DNA from: Chamaecrista fasciculata
Taxonomy: Eukaryota > Streptophyta > Magnoliopsida > Fabales > Fabaceae
NCBI GenBank assembly: GCA_003254925.1
Contig: QANZ01035946.1
Location: 26,901 to 90,900, forward strand
DNA length: 64,000 bases
Direction: 5' to 3'
Both the position numbers and the translations under genes were made by a program. Shown here one piece after another: positions 23,655 to 36,122 of the stretch. The number at the start of each line of letters is the position of its first letter. Position 1 is the stretch's first letter. The notes beneath the pieces were generated by a model. It saw only the letters and a list, made by a program, of their open reading frames with translations. It did not search any database and was not told the DNA's origin.

Positions 23655-23820
23655 AGGGTTAAAGGGTTAATTTGGTCCTAAATGTTTGCCCTAATGTTCA
23701 TTTTGGTCCACCATTAATCATTTTGCTAACATTTAGGACCAATTTGAACATTTATTAAAATAATGGACCAAAATGAATATTAGGCCATACATTTAGGACC
23801 AAAATGAACCTTTCACCACA
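23655..23820. mobile_element. Small MITE with ggtcctaaatgt inverted repeats
   Basis: The left arm reads agggttaatttggtcctaaa and the right arm ends tttaggaccaaaatgaacct. Single arms of the same family occur at 25985-26150 and, inverted, at 44798-44945. It is nested in the PIF-like element. Confidence 0.6.
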
Positions 23821-24464
23821 CATTTTATTACAATTTAGTGTTGTTTTGTAATTTGCTATTTGGTCCTCAAACTATTATTTGTTATTTTTTTGTCGTTGAA
23901 TTTCATAAATAGACCCCATTATTAATGATTGGGGTTTTCTACAAGGCCCGAGTTATCATTTACACATGTTAGAGATTGATTAATTGGAACAGTTCGAATT
24001 TATGGACCAAATTGTATGTCAAAAAATAATTCCAATATTATTTTCATTTTGGCCCATAATCTCATCCACGTGGATTTGGATTGACCCCTAACCCTCAATC
24101 TAAAATTTTCTCATCCTCACAATTTCCAATACCATATCACACTTCCCAATATCATCTCATCTCAATATTATTTCAATTAAAACACAACCAAACACCTATC
24201 ATCTCATCTCATTATTTCCATCTCATCTCATTATTTCCTACCATTTCTACCCCTATACAAATTACAAAAATCCATCAACTTATTTCTACCAACCACAATC
24301 ATTACATACCCTTTTATATAATTTCACACCCTATTTACATCATTATCACTAAAATCACCCAAACACTAATACATCATCTCATCTCATCCAATTAAAAAAT
24401 AATCTCATCCCATCCATTTGGATGAGATTGGATTAAAATTAACTGGCTCCCAAACAGACCCTAA

Positions 24465-24899
24465 CTTTTCCACGTGTCATTATTTTATTGGCTCATGACT
24501 CATTGCATCCCATGTCAAGAATCAAACTTTGCATTATAGATTTACCAATTTTTTTATTTTTATTTTTTAGGAGAAACTTACTTGAACACCTCTTAGTTCT
24601 AGCTTGGATTATACGCTATGCTAGTAGGTGGACCGATGGCATGACTCTTGTGAGTATTTGCTGCTAAACATTTCAAAGTTGTGGCAAATAGTGAATTGTG
24701 TTTTATATGTTGTTATGCTGTGAACTATTGGGAAGATTATGTACTTATCTGTTTGTGTTATTAGAGTGATATCAAACTGGTTATATCTTATGGCCTAAAT
24801 AACTATTTTATACTTTTGAAGACCTCTTATTAATTTCTCTTTTCATTTTTATTGTTTCTTCTTCATTTTTGGTGCTATTTATATATTCTGATACGATGA
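24465..24899. other. Unassigned spacer
   Basis: No coding or bounded repeat is recognised. Confidence 0.35.
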
Positions 24900-25085
24900 A
24901 CAAAGAGTAAACTAACAATTTAGTCCCTAAAAGATTACTGAACTGAAAACTTAATCCCTGAAAGATCGAAATGATATATTAATTAGTCCTTTTTTGGTCT
25001 AAATAGTATATTATTTCAATCTTTCAAGGATTAAAAAGTATACGTCTTGATCTTTTAGGGACTAAACTGTACTCATGAAAAAACA
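24900..25085. mobile_element. MITE with taaactaacaatttagtccct inverted repeats
   Basis: Left taaactaacaatttagtccc and right gggactaaactgtact are inverted relatives. The same family occurs at 34792-35055 and 46317-46523. Confidence 0.5.
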
Positions 25086-25164
25086 AGTCTTATTTTATTT
25101 ATTTTTTTTTAAAAAAAAGAGAAAGAAAGAAAAATGAAAATAAGTTAATTATTAACTTCTCAAA

Positions 25165-25316
25165 CTCAGCACACAAGTAGGCACGGTGGTTTTGGCAATG
25201 TCTATAGAGGCATCTTGAAACAAGAAGGAAACTCTCAACTCGCTATAAAGAGAATATCAAGACATTCTTGTGATAAAAGAACACTGGTAGGATGAAAGCG
25301 TTCAGGATAGAAATGT
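25165..25316 (+). pseudogene. Receptor-kinase fragment (glycine-rich loop exon)
   Basis: The frame reads HGGFGNVYRGILKQEGNSQ then LAIKRISRHS. This is the ATP-binding GxGxFGxVY loop (first Gly position altered to His-Gly-Gly) and the strand with the invariant Lys (AIK) of plant receptor-like kinases, closest in feel to lectin-type or CR-RLK kinases. A stop (TAG) and frame change follow near 25290, before MKAFRIEM. The rest of the kinase is absent, and a MITE begins at 25319. Confidence 0.65.
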
Positions 25317-25318
25317 TT

Positions 25319-25669
25319 TGGCAAAAGTACTAATTTTGTCTCTAAACTTTACTCCAACTGTCAATTTCATCCCCAATCTTTTTTTGCTGTCAATTTCGTC
25401 CCCAATGTTTCATGTTTTGATCAATCTTATTCTTTGCTCTTACTTTAGCCAAATATTATCGACAGAATTTACGCGACTAATAATATATAATGTAGAATTG
25501 ATAGAAAAAAAAACTCAAATCCTAACTCAGATCGAAAAACAGAATGCAGTGTGTCGTTAATTTATTGAAAGAAATTAGTTAAAGAATAATATTGGCTAAA
25601 ATGTGAAACACTGGGGACGAAATTGACAATTAGTGTAAAATTTGAAGACGAAATTAGTACTTTTACCAA
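25319..25669. mobile_element. Foldback MITE with ggcaaaagtactaatt termini
   Basis: The left end ggcaaaagtactaattttgtc and the right end gacgaaattagtacttttacc are near-perfect inverted repeats. Arms of about 110 bp with cccaatgtttca and its complement confirm the hairpin. No convincing target duplication. Confidence 0.65.
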
Positions 25670-25984
25670 AATATTTTTATAATTGGCTCATGACTCATCC
25701 CAAATATTTTTCATTTTTCTCACAGGCTCATCCTACATCTTTCTACCTACCTCTTTTTACTAGTCATATACTCTATTCTCTCTCTAAAATTAAATGCTGA
25801 ATTACCATGTATATAGACCACTGTATTCCTTACATATCATCGTCTGATCTCACTACACCATAAAGTTTTGGAGATACCAATCAACGGTCATCTACATATG
25901 TCTGCTTCAAAAATATAATGATCCACCCAAGACTTTGCAAAAAAGGACATCTATTGCGAGATCAAGTGATTTGAGAGAGAATAT

Positions 25985-26150
25985 AGTTGGTTAAAGGTTC
26001 ATTTTGGTCCTAAATGCTTGCTCTAATGTTCATTTTGGTCCATTATGTTTCAAAATGTTCAAATTGGTCCTAAATGTTGGCAAAATGTTTCATTTTGGTC
26101 CAAATCATTGAATATGACTCGTTTCAAGTTCAAACTTATAAGTTTAGAGT
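25985..26150. mobile_element. Single arm of the ggtcctaaatg MITE family
   Basis: Matches one arm of 23655-23820 and the reverse complement of 44798-44945, including ttcaaaatgttcaaatt. No second arm lies nearby. Confidence 0.5.
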
Positions 26151-26652
26151 TCAAAAGTTATTTTAGACATAAATAAGATATTAGACACCTCACAAGTCAC
26201 AACACCTATCCAAATGAAAAAAAAAACTCATTTTATAAGATTAAATTATTCCCCGAAATACAACATTCTAAATATTATTTTTTTTAATCCACGTAAGCAA
26301 AATTAACTTATTCCGAACCCCATAATCCTAAAATTAGTTTTTCAATTCGCATACCACAGTTCCTAAATTCTTAATAGACAGTTACATATACCGATAAAAC
26401 TTTTATTAATCTTTTTCCTTCCTTTAACAAAAAGGATGCTGAGATGAATCGAATAATGCTTCAATCCTTTCATTGAATATGAAAATTGTCTTCTGTAATA
26501 CAATTAACCAAAAAACAACAAAGCAAAAAAACTTCATACATTTCGGAAGTGAAAGCTTTCCATTCAATCATGTACTATCTCTTCACAAACTTCTAAGGCT
26601 GTGATTCACAAAAAAGAAAAAGTGTTGAATCAAAGCCCACCAGTTTTGGATT

Positions 26653-29600
26653 CTAAACATCTTGATTCCTCATTGATTTATCAGTGTAAAGAACATCCTC
26701 AATCCAAGCAACAATGTTGAATGCTAGGCCTTCTAAGACTCTTGAGTAGCTTTCTAGTATTGCTTTCCCAACATCCTGCACAACATTGATTCCGTTCTTA
26801 GTCCATATTATCTAACAATTATGATGTCTACGTGATATTCTGGTCAAAAAGAAAGACATAAGATTATTAACTGCTAATTCAAAGCTTTTTGTATTTTTGT
26901 TGTCACTTTAGTACCCAAAAAGTATGATTTTGTTCTAAACTCAACACTCCAGCGTTACTACATAGTACATACTATATTATTTTTGTAAAAAAAAAATGGA
27001 ACAAAGTTACTATATTCTTCAATGTTCCTAGGACAAAATGTTCAATGAAGATGAAAGAAAATCAAACTCCAATTCTAAAATTGGAAAAAAGGAAAATTAA
27101 ATAATTGGTCCCTAAATTTTACTCAAGCTTTTATGTTGGTCCCTACATTTTTTTTTAAAATCAGTTTCTATATTTTGTATATCTTTAAACTTTAGTCATC
27201 AATACTTAACTATATAATAATATTTATAAAGTATAAGGGTTTGTTTAAAAGAAAAAAAACAGTAGGGACTAGATTAAAAATTGGGATAAAGAATAAGGAT
27301 CAATTGATTAATTTTCCCAAAACAAACAAAAAAAAGCTATAGAATAGTAAGTTGACAGTCAGACCATTTTCAGAGGACTAAAATAGAGTTTTTATTGACA
27401 GTGGCCATGTCATAAATTTCTGGTTTCTGCAATTTTTCAGTGCTGTTCATGAATATATGATCCTGAAACTTACCTGATTGTATTGAATCTTGAAAGTGTC
27501 CAGGGATGTCTGAGAAAGCTCAGGATATCTTTGCTTCAAGCAAAATAATAAAGTCTCGGCTCTCTCAGCTAATATATAATTTTTGTCACTCCTGTCAGTA
27601 TCAGACATGAGATCTTTTACTTTATTCCATGATGATTTTGAATGGCTCAGGCAAGCTTTACGTCTCCACGTGTACATTGACGCTTCAACTCTGTCTGCTA
27701 GCTCGAGTGCCTCGTGTTCAGAACTTATGTTTAGAAAGTCAAGAAGGTTGTCAGGCGAGAATTTGTCTGCAGTATGCACATATCGGTATATTGAATCTCC
27801 TAGACTTGCTCTTCCACTCTGAACAGTTATTTTGAAACAGGAAAGAAGTCAGATAAAAATTGAAGTCATTTCTTGTACAAGAGTATGTGAAGGCTACTTG
27901 ATACATTCAATGAAACTGAACATTAGTACAGACCTATAACCATTTTCAATAGCACACGAAATGTTAGATTATCTGATAGAGATCCAAATGACCTTGGGGA
28001 ACCCTCCCTCAAAAGCTATTTGTTGAAGAGAAAGAATCAACGCACTCCACCGAGCATCCCATTCTACTCGATATGGGACTTAGGCATCCCAAACAACCAA
28101 AGTCTCTATCATTACTATAATGAAACTTATTCATGGGCTTCTAGTTGTTAGATTCAGCTTTTGAATTGAACATGTCACTAACACCGAACCAAAGTTCCTA
28201 TTATCAAATTGGTGAATAAACTCTTATGTTTTAGTAGTTCTTCATACCAAACCATTCTTCTCCTTCATTAATTTAATGTCTCAAGATTATGTATTGGTTT
28301 AGAGATGTAGGCTCGCGTTAACTTGAAAACCTTGTTAGAATCAGATGCTTCTAGTGCCTCGCATAAATTTACACCAAACTGTTCTCTCCAAGGCTCTGAT
28401 CAAATTATTGGCTTCCCTATGAAAACCAGGAAAATCTTAAGACCAAATCCTAAGAGATCAATTTATTACAATATATTTAACAGAATCACAGCTGAAAATA
28501 ATGAAAACTGGTTCTGCTTGGGTTTTAGACCGAGATTTTCATAAACATCTTTAACCATAGTGCCACCAGTGAGAACAAACCTTGGGAAGACTAGCCATAT
28601 ATGATTCAGGAATATCCATCTCCGCAAGAATGCTGCTATTTATAGCCATTGCTGCTTTATGAATTTGACTCGCGCAATCCCGTTTTGTTCTTAAGTGCTT
28701 CCTTGACTTTTCAGAGAGGCCACCAGTGTGAATACAGGGAACTGGCAACCACCATTTCTCATCTTTCCTCTGAACAATCTTTCGGAATGAGCCTGCACGT
28801 GAACGCATTGAATTATCTGATATGCTCCCTTGCTCTGCATACCAGAATTCAGCATCCTGGAAACTATCGAGTATTTCCTGTCAGAAATATCCATTTTCAT
28901 AAGTCACAAGGCCTCTGACCGATAGAATCAGTTTTGTTATGGAAAAGAAGCTATTGATGTTTGACTTACTATAAGCATTGTGTCAAGCTTCTGCAGCGCT
29001 GGGAGGTTAATATAAATATCCGACCTTGGTCTGCTTGTCATCATCTGAGAGACATCATAAGATCGTGAATAAACACAACAAACAAATTACATAAAACTTT
29101 AACGTTATTGTTTTAGTAAAATCTCACCTCTACAATTGTGCCAGTTTCTAAATACTGTGCAGTTGGGGCAAATTCTACTATATAATCACAAACCGATAGA
29201 AGACAATTCATTTCTCTATTCCACATAGCCTTCTTCTCAGGCTTCAGAGGCTCCAACTTCAAATTTTGTCCAAAAACAGTTGCTGCAGTATTCCCAAATA
29301 CAAATATGTATAATGACATTAGAATTTCGAATCAGCTACCATGTAGGTTCATCAAAGATGTATGTTTTCTCAATTCAATCCTTAGAAGATAACTATCTCC
29401 ATTTGTCAAGCTACATGATCTTGTCATGAAACTATCAATTGAATCCAAAGTAGGATTATATCGATGGATTTATAAAAGTGATGGGTGTTCAATGATGGTA
29501 ATTATTTTAGATGGCAAAAAATGAAAAGGACAATAATTATCTTCGAAGGATTTTTTTTTTTTTTTACTTTTTTATTTTAGACTAATCCAGACATGACCCA

Positions 29601-30332
29601 TGTTGAGAGTCTCCCAATGGGAATAGCTACATTCACAAGGTCTTAAATCCGTGACCTTACTTATGAGATACCAAGCCGCTTACAACTTGGACTGACCCCG
29701 CATTGGTATAAGGATTAAATTAATGGAACATAAATCTTTCAGAAGTTTACTCTAAACTTTAAGATGCAATGAATGAAATTTCTCCCCGGTTGTGATATTG
29801 CTATTACAAAAGAATTACCATAAAGGTTGGTGATGGCATTTGAGATTGTAACTGCAGTGCAGACACCCTTTCCCCCGCCAGACATGTCTTCCCCCAAAAG
29901 AAGCTTGGCAAATTTTTCCTTCATCATTTCGAGCTCTGCTAATTTACACAAAATCGAGTCAATTATTCATCTCTACAAAATCAACTCCGTAAACTATGCA
30001 AACAAACCTGATTCTACGAGATCTCGGTCTTCGAGTTTATCATCCAGCAAACGCCTGTTCAGCTTCCTTTCTGACCTTAAAAGAACAGCTTGATTAGGAC
30101 TGCGTTTAATGCTCAGACTCTGGGATGGTGAAGGTTCACCGGAAAAGGCATTGTCATCTATTGTCTCCGAGAAGTTCGAAGCCTCCGAGTTAGTCCGGCA
30201 ATACGCGAAAGAATCACCACTCATTGTGGAGTACAGAGAAGTTCCAGATGCTGATTGATCATTCTGATCCACAGAAGGCGAAGGCCGACAACAAACATCA
30301 TAGGATTCATCGGAATTTGATGAATTCTCCAT
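26653..30332 (-). CDS. RopGEF (PRONE-domain guanine nucleotide exchange factor for ROP GTPases)
   Basis: There are seven exons on the minus strand: 30332-30008, 29938-29819, 29282-29128, 29044-28970, 28877-28581, 27818-27474 and 26775-26653. All have GT/AG borders and compatible phases, giving 1440 nt (479 residues plus TAG). The ATG has an in-frame TGA three codons upstream. Residues 1-105 are a Ser/Asp-rich variable N terminus. The rest is a PRONE domain, with the conserved [59 protein letters not shown] and [14 protein letters not shown]. RopGEFs activate plant Rho (ROP) GTPases at the plasma membrane in polar growth and receptor-kinase signalling. The protein stops about 15 residues after the last PRONE helix, so the longer C-terminal tail of many family members is missing. 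Intron 2 holds a SINE and intron 6 a MITE. The subfamily member cannot be assigned. Confidence 0.9.
27091..27318. mobile_element. MITE in RopGEF intron 6
   Basis: Left ggaaaattaaataattggtc and right gatcaattgattaattttcc are inverted copies. The interior is the usual ggtccctaaattt type. It lies wholly between exons 6 and 7. Confidence 0.55.
29553..29709 (-). mobile_element. SINE-like element in RopGEF intron 2
   Basis: On the minus strand the insert starts with a tRNA-like head (GGGTCAGTCCAAGTTGTAAG, then GGTCACGGATTTAAGACC resembling an A box and B box) and ends in a poly(A) tail, seen as poly(T) at 29553-29565. It is flanked by the 7-bp direct repeat aaggatt (29546-29552 and 29710-29716). 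Confidence 0.55.
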
Positions 30333-31200
30333 CTTAGCTCAGGATTCTACAGTCAAGCTCCTCAAAATCTGCACACATTCATGAAATTTAAATGAAATGA
30401 TTACAATTTGGGGGATTTTTTTCCACTTTAGGGTTCTCAATTTAATAATCTAATGATCACCTTGAGACATACAAACTTAGTGGGACTTAAATATAAATGC
30501 ACAGGCTACACTGAAATTGAACTACACAAATCTAAAAAGAAAATGAAGAAAAGACATTTTCTTGGCTTATGGAAACACAAAAGCAAAAAGCTCCCAAAGG
30601 ATGTTCCTGCAAGTGAAACCTAAAATAATAGACTGAAAAATGCAGCAACATATATAGATAATATATAAAGAAGAGGAAGTAAAACCCTCAACTTAAAGCC
30701 TTCTAAAGATAAAACAAACAAACAATAAAAAAATTCAAAAGAACAGCAACGGTTACAAAACGAGCAAAACGGTCCCCAACATTTCTTTATTTCTTTCTTT
30801 CTTTCTTTCCTTTTTCAAAAGGAAACACAACTTTACCTTGATGTAAACTCGAATAGCATAGTAGCTAGAAGCTAAAAAGCAAAAGGTATTTGAAAAGATC
30901 TCGCTTCTATTCTCCGAAGCGTTCGTTCGTTCCTTTATGACCTTCTCTGATGACGACTTTTCAAGCAAAACAAGAAAAGAAGCATAGATTTCTTTGAAAT
31001 AAATTAGTGGCTTCTAACTTGAGAGGATACTGCTGCTGAATGAGAATGAGCGAATTAAAGAAGGAAGAGGTAGTTTCAGAAATGGCGAAGTTGGTTTCTG
31101 GGTTCTTCCATGGATTGAGGGAGAGAGAGAAGAAGAAGAAGAAGAAGAAGAAGACATGCAAGGTGGATTGGACTGTGAAACGAAGCTGAGATTCCAGTCT
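30333..31200 (-). promoter_or_regulatory. 5' leader and promoter region of the RopGEF gene
   Basis: The stretch upstream of the ATG has no competing gene. A purine-rich (gaa)n run at 31128-31153 and a (tttc)n run at 30782-30810 resemble plant 5' leaders. A leader intron is possible, since AG-like acceptors lie near 30340, but a transcription start cannot be fixed by eye. Confidence 0.35.
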
Positions 31201-33865
31201 TCTTTCTATTTTCTTTTTTTTTTTTAATAAATTAATTGAGTTGATAATTCTGTTTAAAGCTCCTTTAATAAAATAATATATTTGAATGAATTAAATAATA
31301 ATAAAATAAATTAATTGAATTGACTCCTTTCACTCAAAAATAAAATAATATATTTGAATGAATTAAATAATAATAATTTCATAACATTCATAATTTCTTA
31401 ATAAAATCTATCATAAATTCATAATTCTATAATACTTATAAATCACTAAAATAAAATTGAAATATCAGCGATAACAGTACTTTAAAAACATCAATATTTA
31501 ACATAACATAAAAACGTGATAATTGATAAAACTAAAATAAAATAAAAAGCATAATTAATTAGAGGCAGAGTGAATTTGTTTGATTGGTAGGGTTGATTTT
31601 ATTTATAGAAATATTATATATATATAAGTATTTTATATATAGAAGTATATAATTTCAATTTTTTCGAGTAGTTTAGTTGACCATCTACTTTTAAAAAAAA
31701 CCGAACTAACTTAATAGGTTCTCTCGTTTCTCATCCAAACTTTAAATCGATTTTAATTGATTTTCTTCGGTTTAGATTGATTCGGATTGATTGAAATTGG
31801 ATGAAATCTATTTTGTTCACCCTACTTAATAACTAACTCTAGAATTTAAACTTTACTCTTTTCACTCAAAAATATAATAATATATTTGAATGAATTAAAT
31901 AATAATAATTTACTAATGAATATATTATTTAAATTTTGTTATATATTAAATTATGTGTTTTCATCTATTTATAAATAAATTATTAATTTAGTAATTCTTA
32001 TAAGATTGAATTATTAATTTTTTTTTCTCACTAAAACGTGTCTTCCAAGTTCCAACTATTCTGTCCCGCCTTAGGCAAAAACACTATTCTGTTTGTCTAC
32101 CAAAAAAAAAAAACACTATTCTGTTTAGGTACATAACGATTGATTATTCAACCTAATGTCAATTATTACATTATGATGATTTGATTTGATTTCACATAAC
32201 TAATTACATCTTTTTTTGTGGGGGCCAGAAACTGATTGGTAATTACTAATTACATCTTTCTCTTTAGCGGTTTTAACTTTCCAGTAATTAATCTGTTTGT
32301 TAAAATGATTATTGTATTTGTATTGACTTACTAACTTTTTATTTGATGGGTTAAAGTATATTTTTTGTCTCATATCTTTTATTCATATTTCAATTTAGTT
32401 TTGAATCTTTTTTGTTACATTTTTTATCTCATATCTTTTAATGAGGTGTAAAATTAGCAATGATATTAAAATCGAACGTTGAACCGCAATTCAGTGCTTG
32501 GTCTGGACCGATTTGGCTCAAGAATTGTTGAAACCGGTCAAAAATCGAGAAAACCAGTTTGGATTATAACCGGTTCAGAGTTTCAAAAAAAATGGATGAC
32601 CAACCAGATCTGAACATAGAAAAAGGAGATTTGGATGGAGATGAACAATTTTGAACAATGTAAAAAGAAATATTAATGAACAAAACAAGATATAAATGAA
32701 AAAAAAAATATTTAAATGAACAAAAAGTTCTAAAACCTGAACACAAACAAGAAGGGTGAACAGTGTACATATGAAGAGCAAATAAATTAAGAAACAATGA
32801 TAGAGAAAAATTGATAGAAGTGAACAAATATTCAAAGTTTATAAGGAAGAAAATAAGTAAATCCCCAAACTTGGAAGAAGAAGTCTTTTTCTCATTTCTA
32901 AAGAGCTCTTTAGAAATGCAATACAAATGAGCAATATTTATAAAAGAGCTCAATAACAAATACAGCTAAAAGACTAACAACTTCACTAACAGAGAAAAAG
33001 ACTTCTTTAATTCCTCTACACTAATATTCATCCTTTTGACTTAAGATTTATTTATGAGTAAAAACAACCTCAATATATATACTATTATACCCATTTAAAA
33101 GAAAAATCGACAGCAAACATCTTTTGAAAAAGTAATTGATGTCTTTTTTTGTTTACTTTTGTTAAAGAGAAAAAGATGTAATTGGACAAAATATTTAATA
33201 CAGATAGTATATTTATCCTTTTATTATACTTACATAACTCACTTCTCACCAATATATAATTATGAACGAACCTAATTTTGCTGGCTAATTATATAGTGAT
33301 GCAAGATAATAAGATTCAATGTGGAAATAGGAATCCCACATGCATTTTGCATATTAATTAGTGGAAAATTAGTACAACTGGTTAACCAATCTGGTAGTTG
33401 GGAAGGCATGCATGTGAACAATATTAAATTTGAGGTCAAATAATGAGTAATCCATACTAGATTATTAATCTTTGTTATTTTATAATTGAGTGTGGGAAAA
33501 TGTGACTTGTACTAATATATAAATAATGGAGGGTTCATGATACATTTATATTAATATATATATATATATATATCTTGTCCTATGGCCACTAGTGTTGGTC
33601 AACTTTTTGTTTTTAAGAGAATACAAGCCAAAAAAAAAAAATTAAAATAAAGACTACAATCAATAAAATTTATTTATTGAGGCAAAACACTAAAATTATT
33701 GAAAGTGATGGAAAATGTTTTAAAAATTATTTTATCTGTGAAAAATACTTATTTTGTTAAGTTGTTTTATTAAAAGAAAACTAATATTTTTAATATTGTT
33801 GTTATATTTCGCCCCGATTGAAACTTATATTTAGCTATTTATACGTCTAATGGTAATTAAAAATT
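31201..33865. other. AT-rich intergenic region without recognised genes
   Basis: Two direct copies of a block containing aaaataatatatttgaatga followed by attaaataataataat lie near 31270-31375, with a third near 31872. A minus-strand open frame at 32564-32959 is a low-complexity Phe/Leu-rich frame without family resemblance. Confidence 0.4.
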
Positions 33866-34337
33866 AAAGGTCAAGGCTTTATTTTAATCCTTAATATTTA
33901 TCTTAAATTTTATTTCGATCCATAAAGTTTTTTTTTCTATTTTGTTATGGTCTTTAATATTTTCTAACAGTTATATTTTTGTCCCTATTTATTGAATGTG
34001 ATCATATTTCTCTCATTTCAAATTCAAATGCGACGGGATTAGAGCTATGAGTTATGTTACTCTTGATAAGTTTTTTCTTTATTCAATTGAGATTTACAAG
34101 TTTGATTTGACCTCGTTTGTTGATGGCTTCAACTGGAAAGAAAGAAAAACTTGTCAAAAGTAACTTATAGCTCCGATTTTGCCATATTTGGACTTGAAAC
34201 AAAAGAAATATGATCACATTTAGTAGTTAGGGACCAACTATTGAACATAATAAGGACCAAAATGAAACTGCTGATAAATATTAAGGACTAAATTAGAATT
34301 TAGGATAAATATTAATGACCAAAATTAAAAATATATA
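33866..34337. mobile_element. MITE, aatccttaatatttatc family
   Basis: The left arm (ttttaatccttaatatttat) and right arm (ataaatattaatgaccaaaa) are inverted. The direct repeat attaaaaat flanks both sides within a few bases. The interior shares the gaaatatgatcaca block with 37034-37572. Confidence 0.55.
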
Positions 34338-34791
34338 TTACTTTTTTTTGTAATAAATATCTTAAAAATTGAGTTCTGGGAGAAAATGAAAAGTTTGAGA
34401 AGTTGTTTTGTCATTTACAATAATCTCATACAAGAGAACTTTGAATAAATTAAATTATTTAGTAATTAATTAATATTGTTTTGTTCTTTCAAGATAAAGC
34501 TTGCAATATTCCAAAAAACTTTAAAAAAAAAAAAAAAAAACTCTTGAACATGCTGACAAACGTGCATCCCATTTCTTTCCATATAGTCTCTGTCACGCTG
34601 TGATCATTTGGCTCATTTTGTTACATAATTAATAGAAAGAGATCAGAGATCACAAGATGGAATATATGGTTGCTAGTTGAAGATAAGAGCCAAAATACTT
34701 TTAAATACTCCATTTTGAGGGATTATATATTCACCTTATTTAATTAAGACATTAATCATATATGTATGTATATATAATATGTTTTAGAATA

Positions 34792-35055
34792 AACTAACAA
34801 TTCACTCACTGAAAGATTATCGAATTAATAACTTAGTCTCTAAAAAGTTAAAATACACAATTTAGTTTCTAAAAGAATCAAACAAAATATTCTATTAATT
34901 TCTGAAAAAATCAAACGGTATAACTTTAGTCTATAAAAAGGACTATAAAGTATAGTTTTTAAATCTTTTAGAGACTAAACTGTATATTTTGATATTTTAG
35001 AGACCGAGTTGTCAACTTAGTAATATTTCAGGGACCAAATTGTTAATTTACTATA
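34792..35055. mobile_element. MITE with probable 9-bp target duplication
   Basis: The ends gaataaactaacaatt and aattgttaatttacta are inverted. The flanks tatgtttta and tatgttcta match at 8 of 9 positions. Same family as 24900-25085 and 46317-46523. Confidence 0.55.
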
Positions 35056-36110
35056 TGTTCTATAACAAAATATTTGTTTTTGGTAAACTCTATAACAAAA
35101 TATTGAAGATACTATTATCCTAACTAGCCCTAATTCCTCTTGTTTTGGTCTCTAGTACTATTTTTATTATAGAAAAACAAGATTTTGCACCATGATTTTC
35201 TCCACAATTTCACAATGGATTCACATATAGAATGGGCTATTGCTTCTTTCTCCTCAGCGATCAATTCTCCTGTCCCAGTCACATCTCTTTCTTTCTGCAC
35301 AAACCACAAATTTGTCTATTACATTTATTTCTGGTATTTTCACGTACTCCAAAATTCTATTTTGAGTGAACATAAACATATATACATATACTAGGGGCTT
35401 TGCGTGTCCTAACGGGCACGCAAATATGTATGTAAAATAAATAAGGGATTAAATTGTTAACTTAGTAAAGAAAGAGAGACCAAATAGTAAATTTTCTCTT
35501 ATTTTTAATTTCATAGACTATATAGTTTTAAACATGGACGACCACAAAGGGGTGGAGCCATATAATATAAGATATATATATATATATAAATACAAGTTCG
35601 TGTTTAAAATATACATAATTTAATAATTTAATATTTAGAAGTTTAATTAACACATTTTCATTTATAAAAGTTTGACATGAAAATGGGTCTAGCCCATCGG
35701 ATTAGCCTGCCTTCTTTTTTTCTTTTTTAATCAAACATCGTATTTGCCACTTAACTCACCAAAAATAGGTCAAAAACAACTTGACTTACTTATCATGGAG
35801 GTTAGATAAGCTAACCCACAAGTTAAGTGGGTTGGCCCATTTAATTAATCCATTTAAAAAAAACAGTTTAACGAGTAACTCATAAATAGCTAAATTTTTA
35901 ACTTCCTAACTTAAAAAAAATTCTCTTCATTAAACTATTATTGTTTTTTTTATTCTGTTTGATGTTTTTAATTTAATTTAAATTTTTTTAGTTTGAGACA
36001 ATTTATTTGGTTGTATTTTGTGTAATATATTTGATTTAATTTATTATGTAACATAACATGTTTTTTTTTCTTATTTTTATTCTGTGATCTGTTTATAGAT
36101 TAATGCTATC
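35056..36110. other. Unassigned AT-rich region left of the LTR
   Basis: No coding match was recognised, including around a short plus-strand frame at 35185-35394. It should contain the 3' interior of the copia element if the polypurine tract at 36109-36122 is real, but no polymerase sequence is visible. Confidence 0.3.
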
Positions 36111-36122
36111 CAAGTGGGAGAT

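Larger units (their letters stand above)
22160..24461. mobile_element. PIF/Harbinger-like non-autonomous element
   Basis: The termini are GGGTCTGTTTGGGAGG and, at the right, CTCCCAAACAGACCC, a 15-16-bp inverted repeat. The flanks are the direct trinucleotide TAA (22157-22159 and 24462-24464), the typical PIF/Harbinger target duplication. The subterminal regions are rich in ctcatctcat on both sides. The interior contains microsatellites, a triplicated 90-bp unit and a small nested MITE. No transposase or Myb-like ORF is visible. Confidence 0.75.

Noticed and set aside
32564-32959. A 131-codon Phe/Leu-rich frame as a membrane protein gene
   Set aside because: Composition follows the AT-rich background, there is no family resemblance, and no splice or promoter context is seen.
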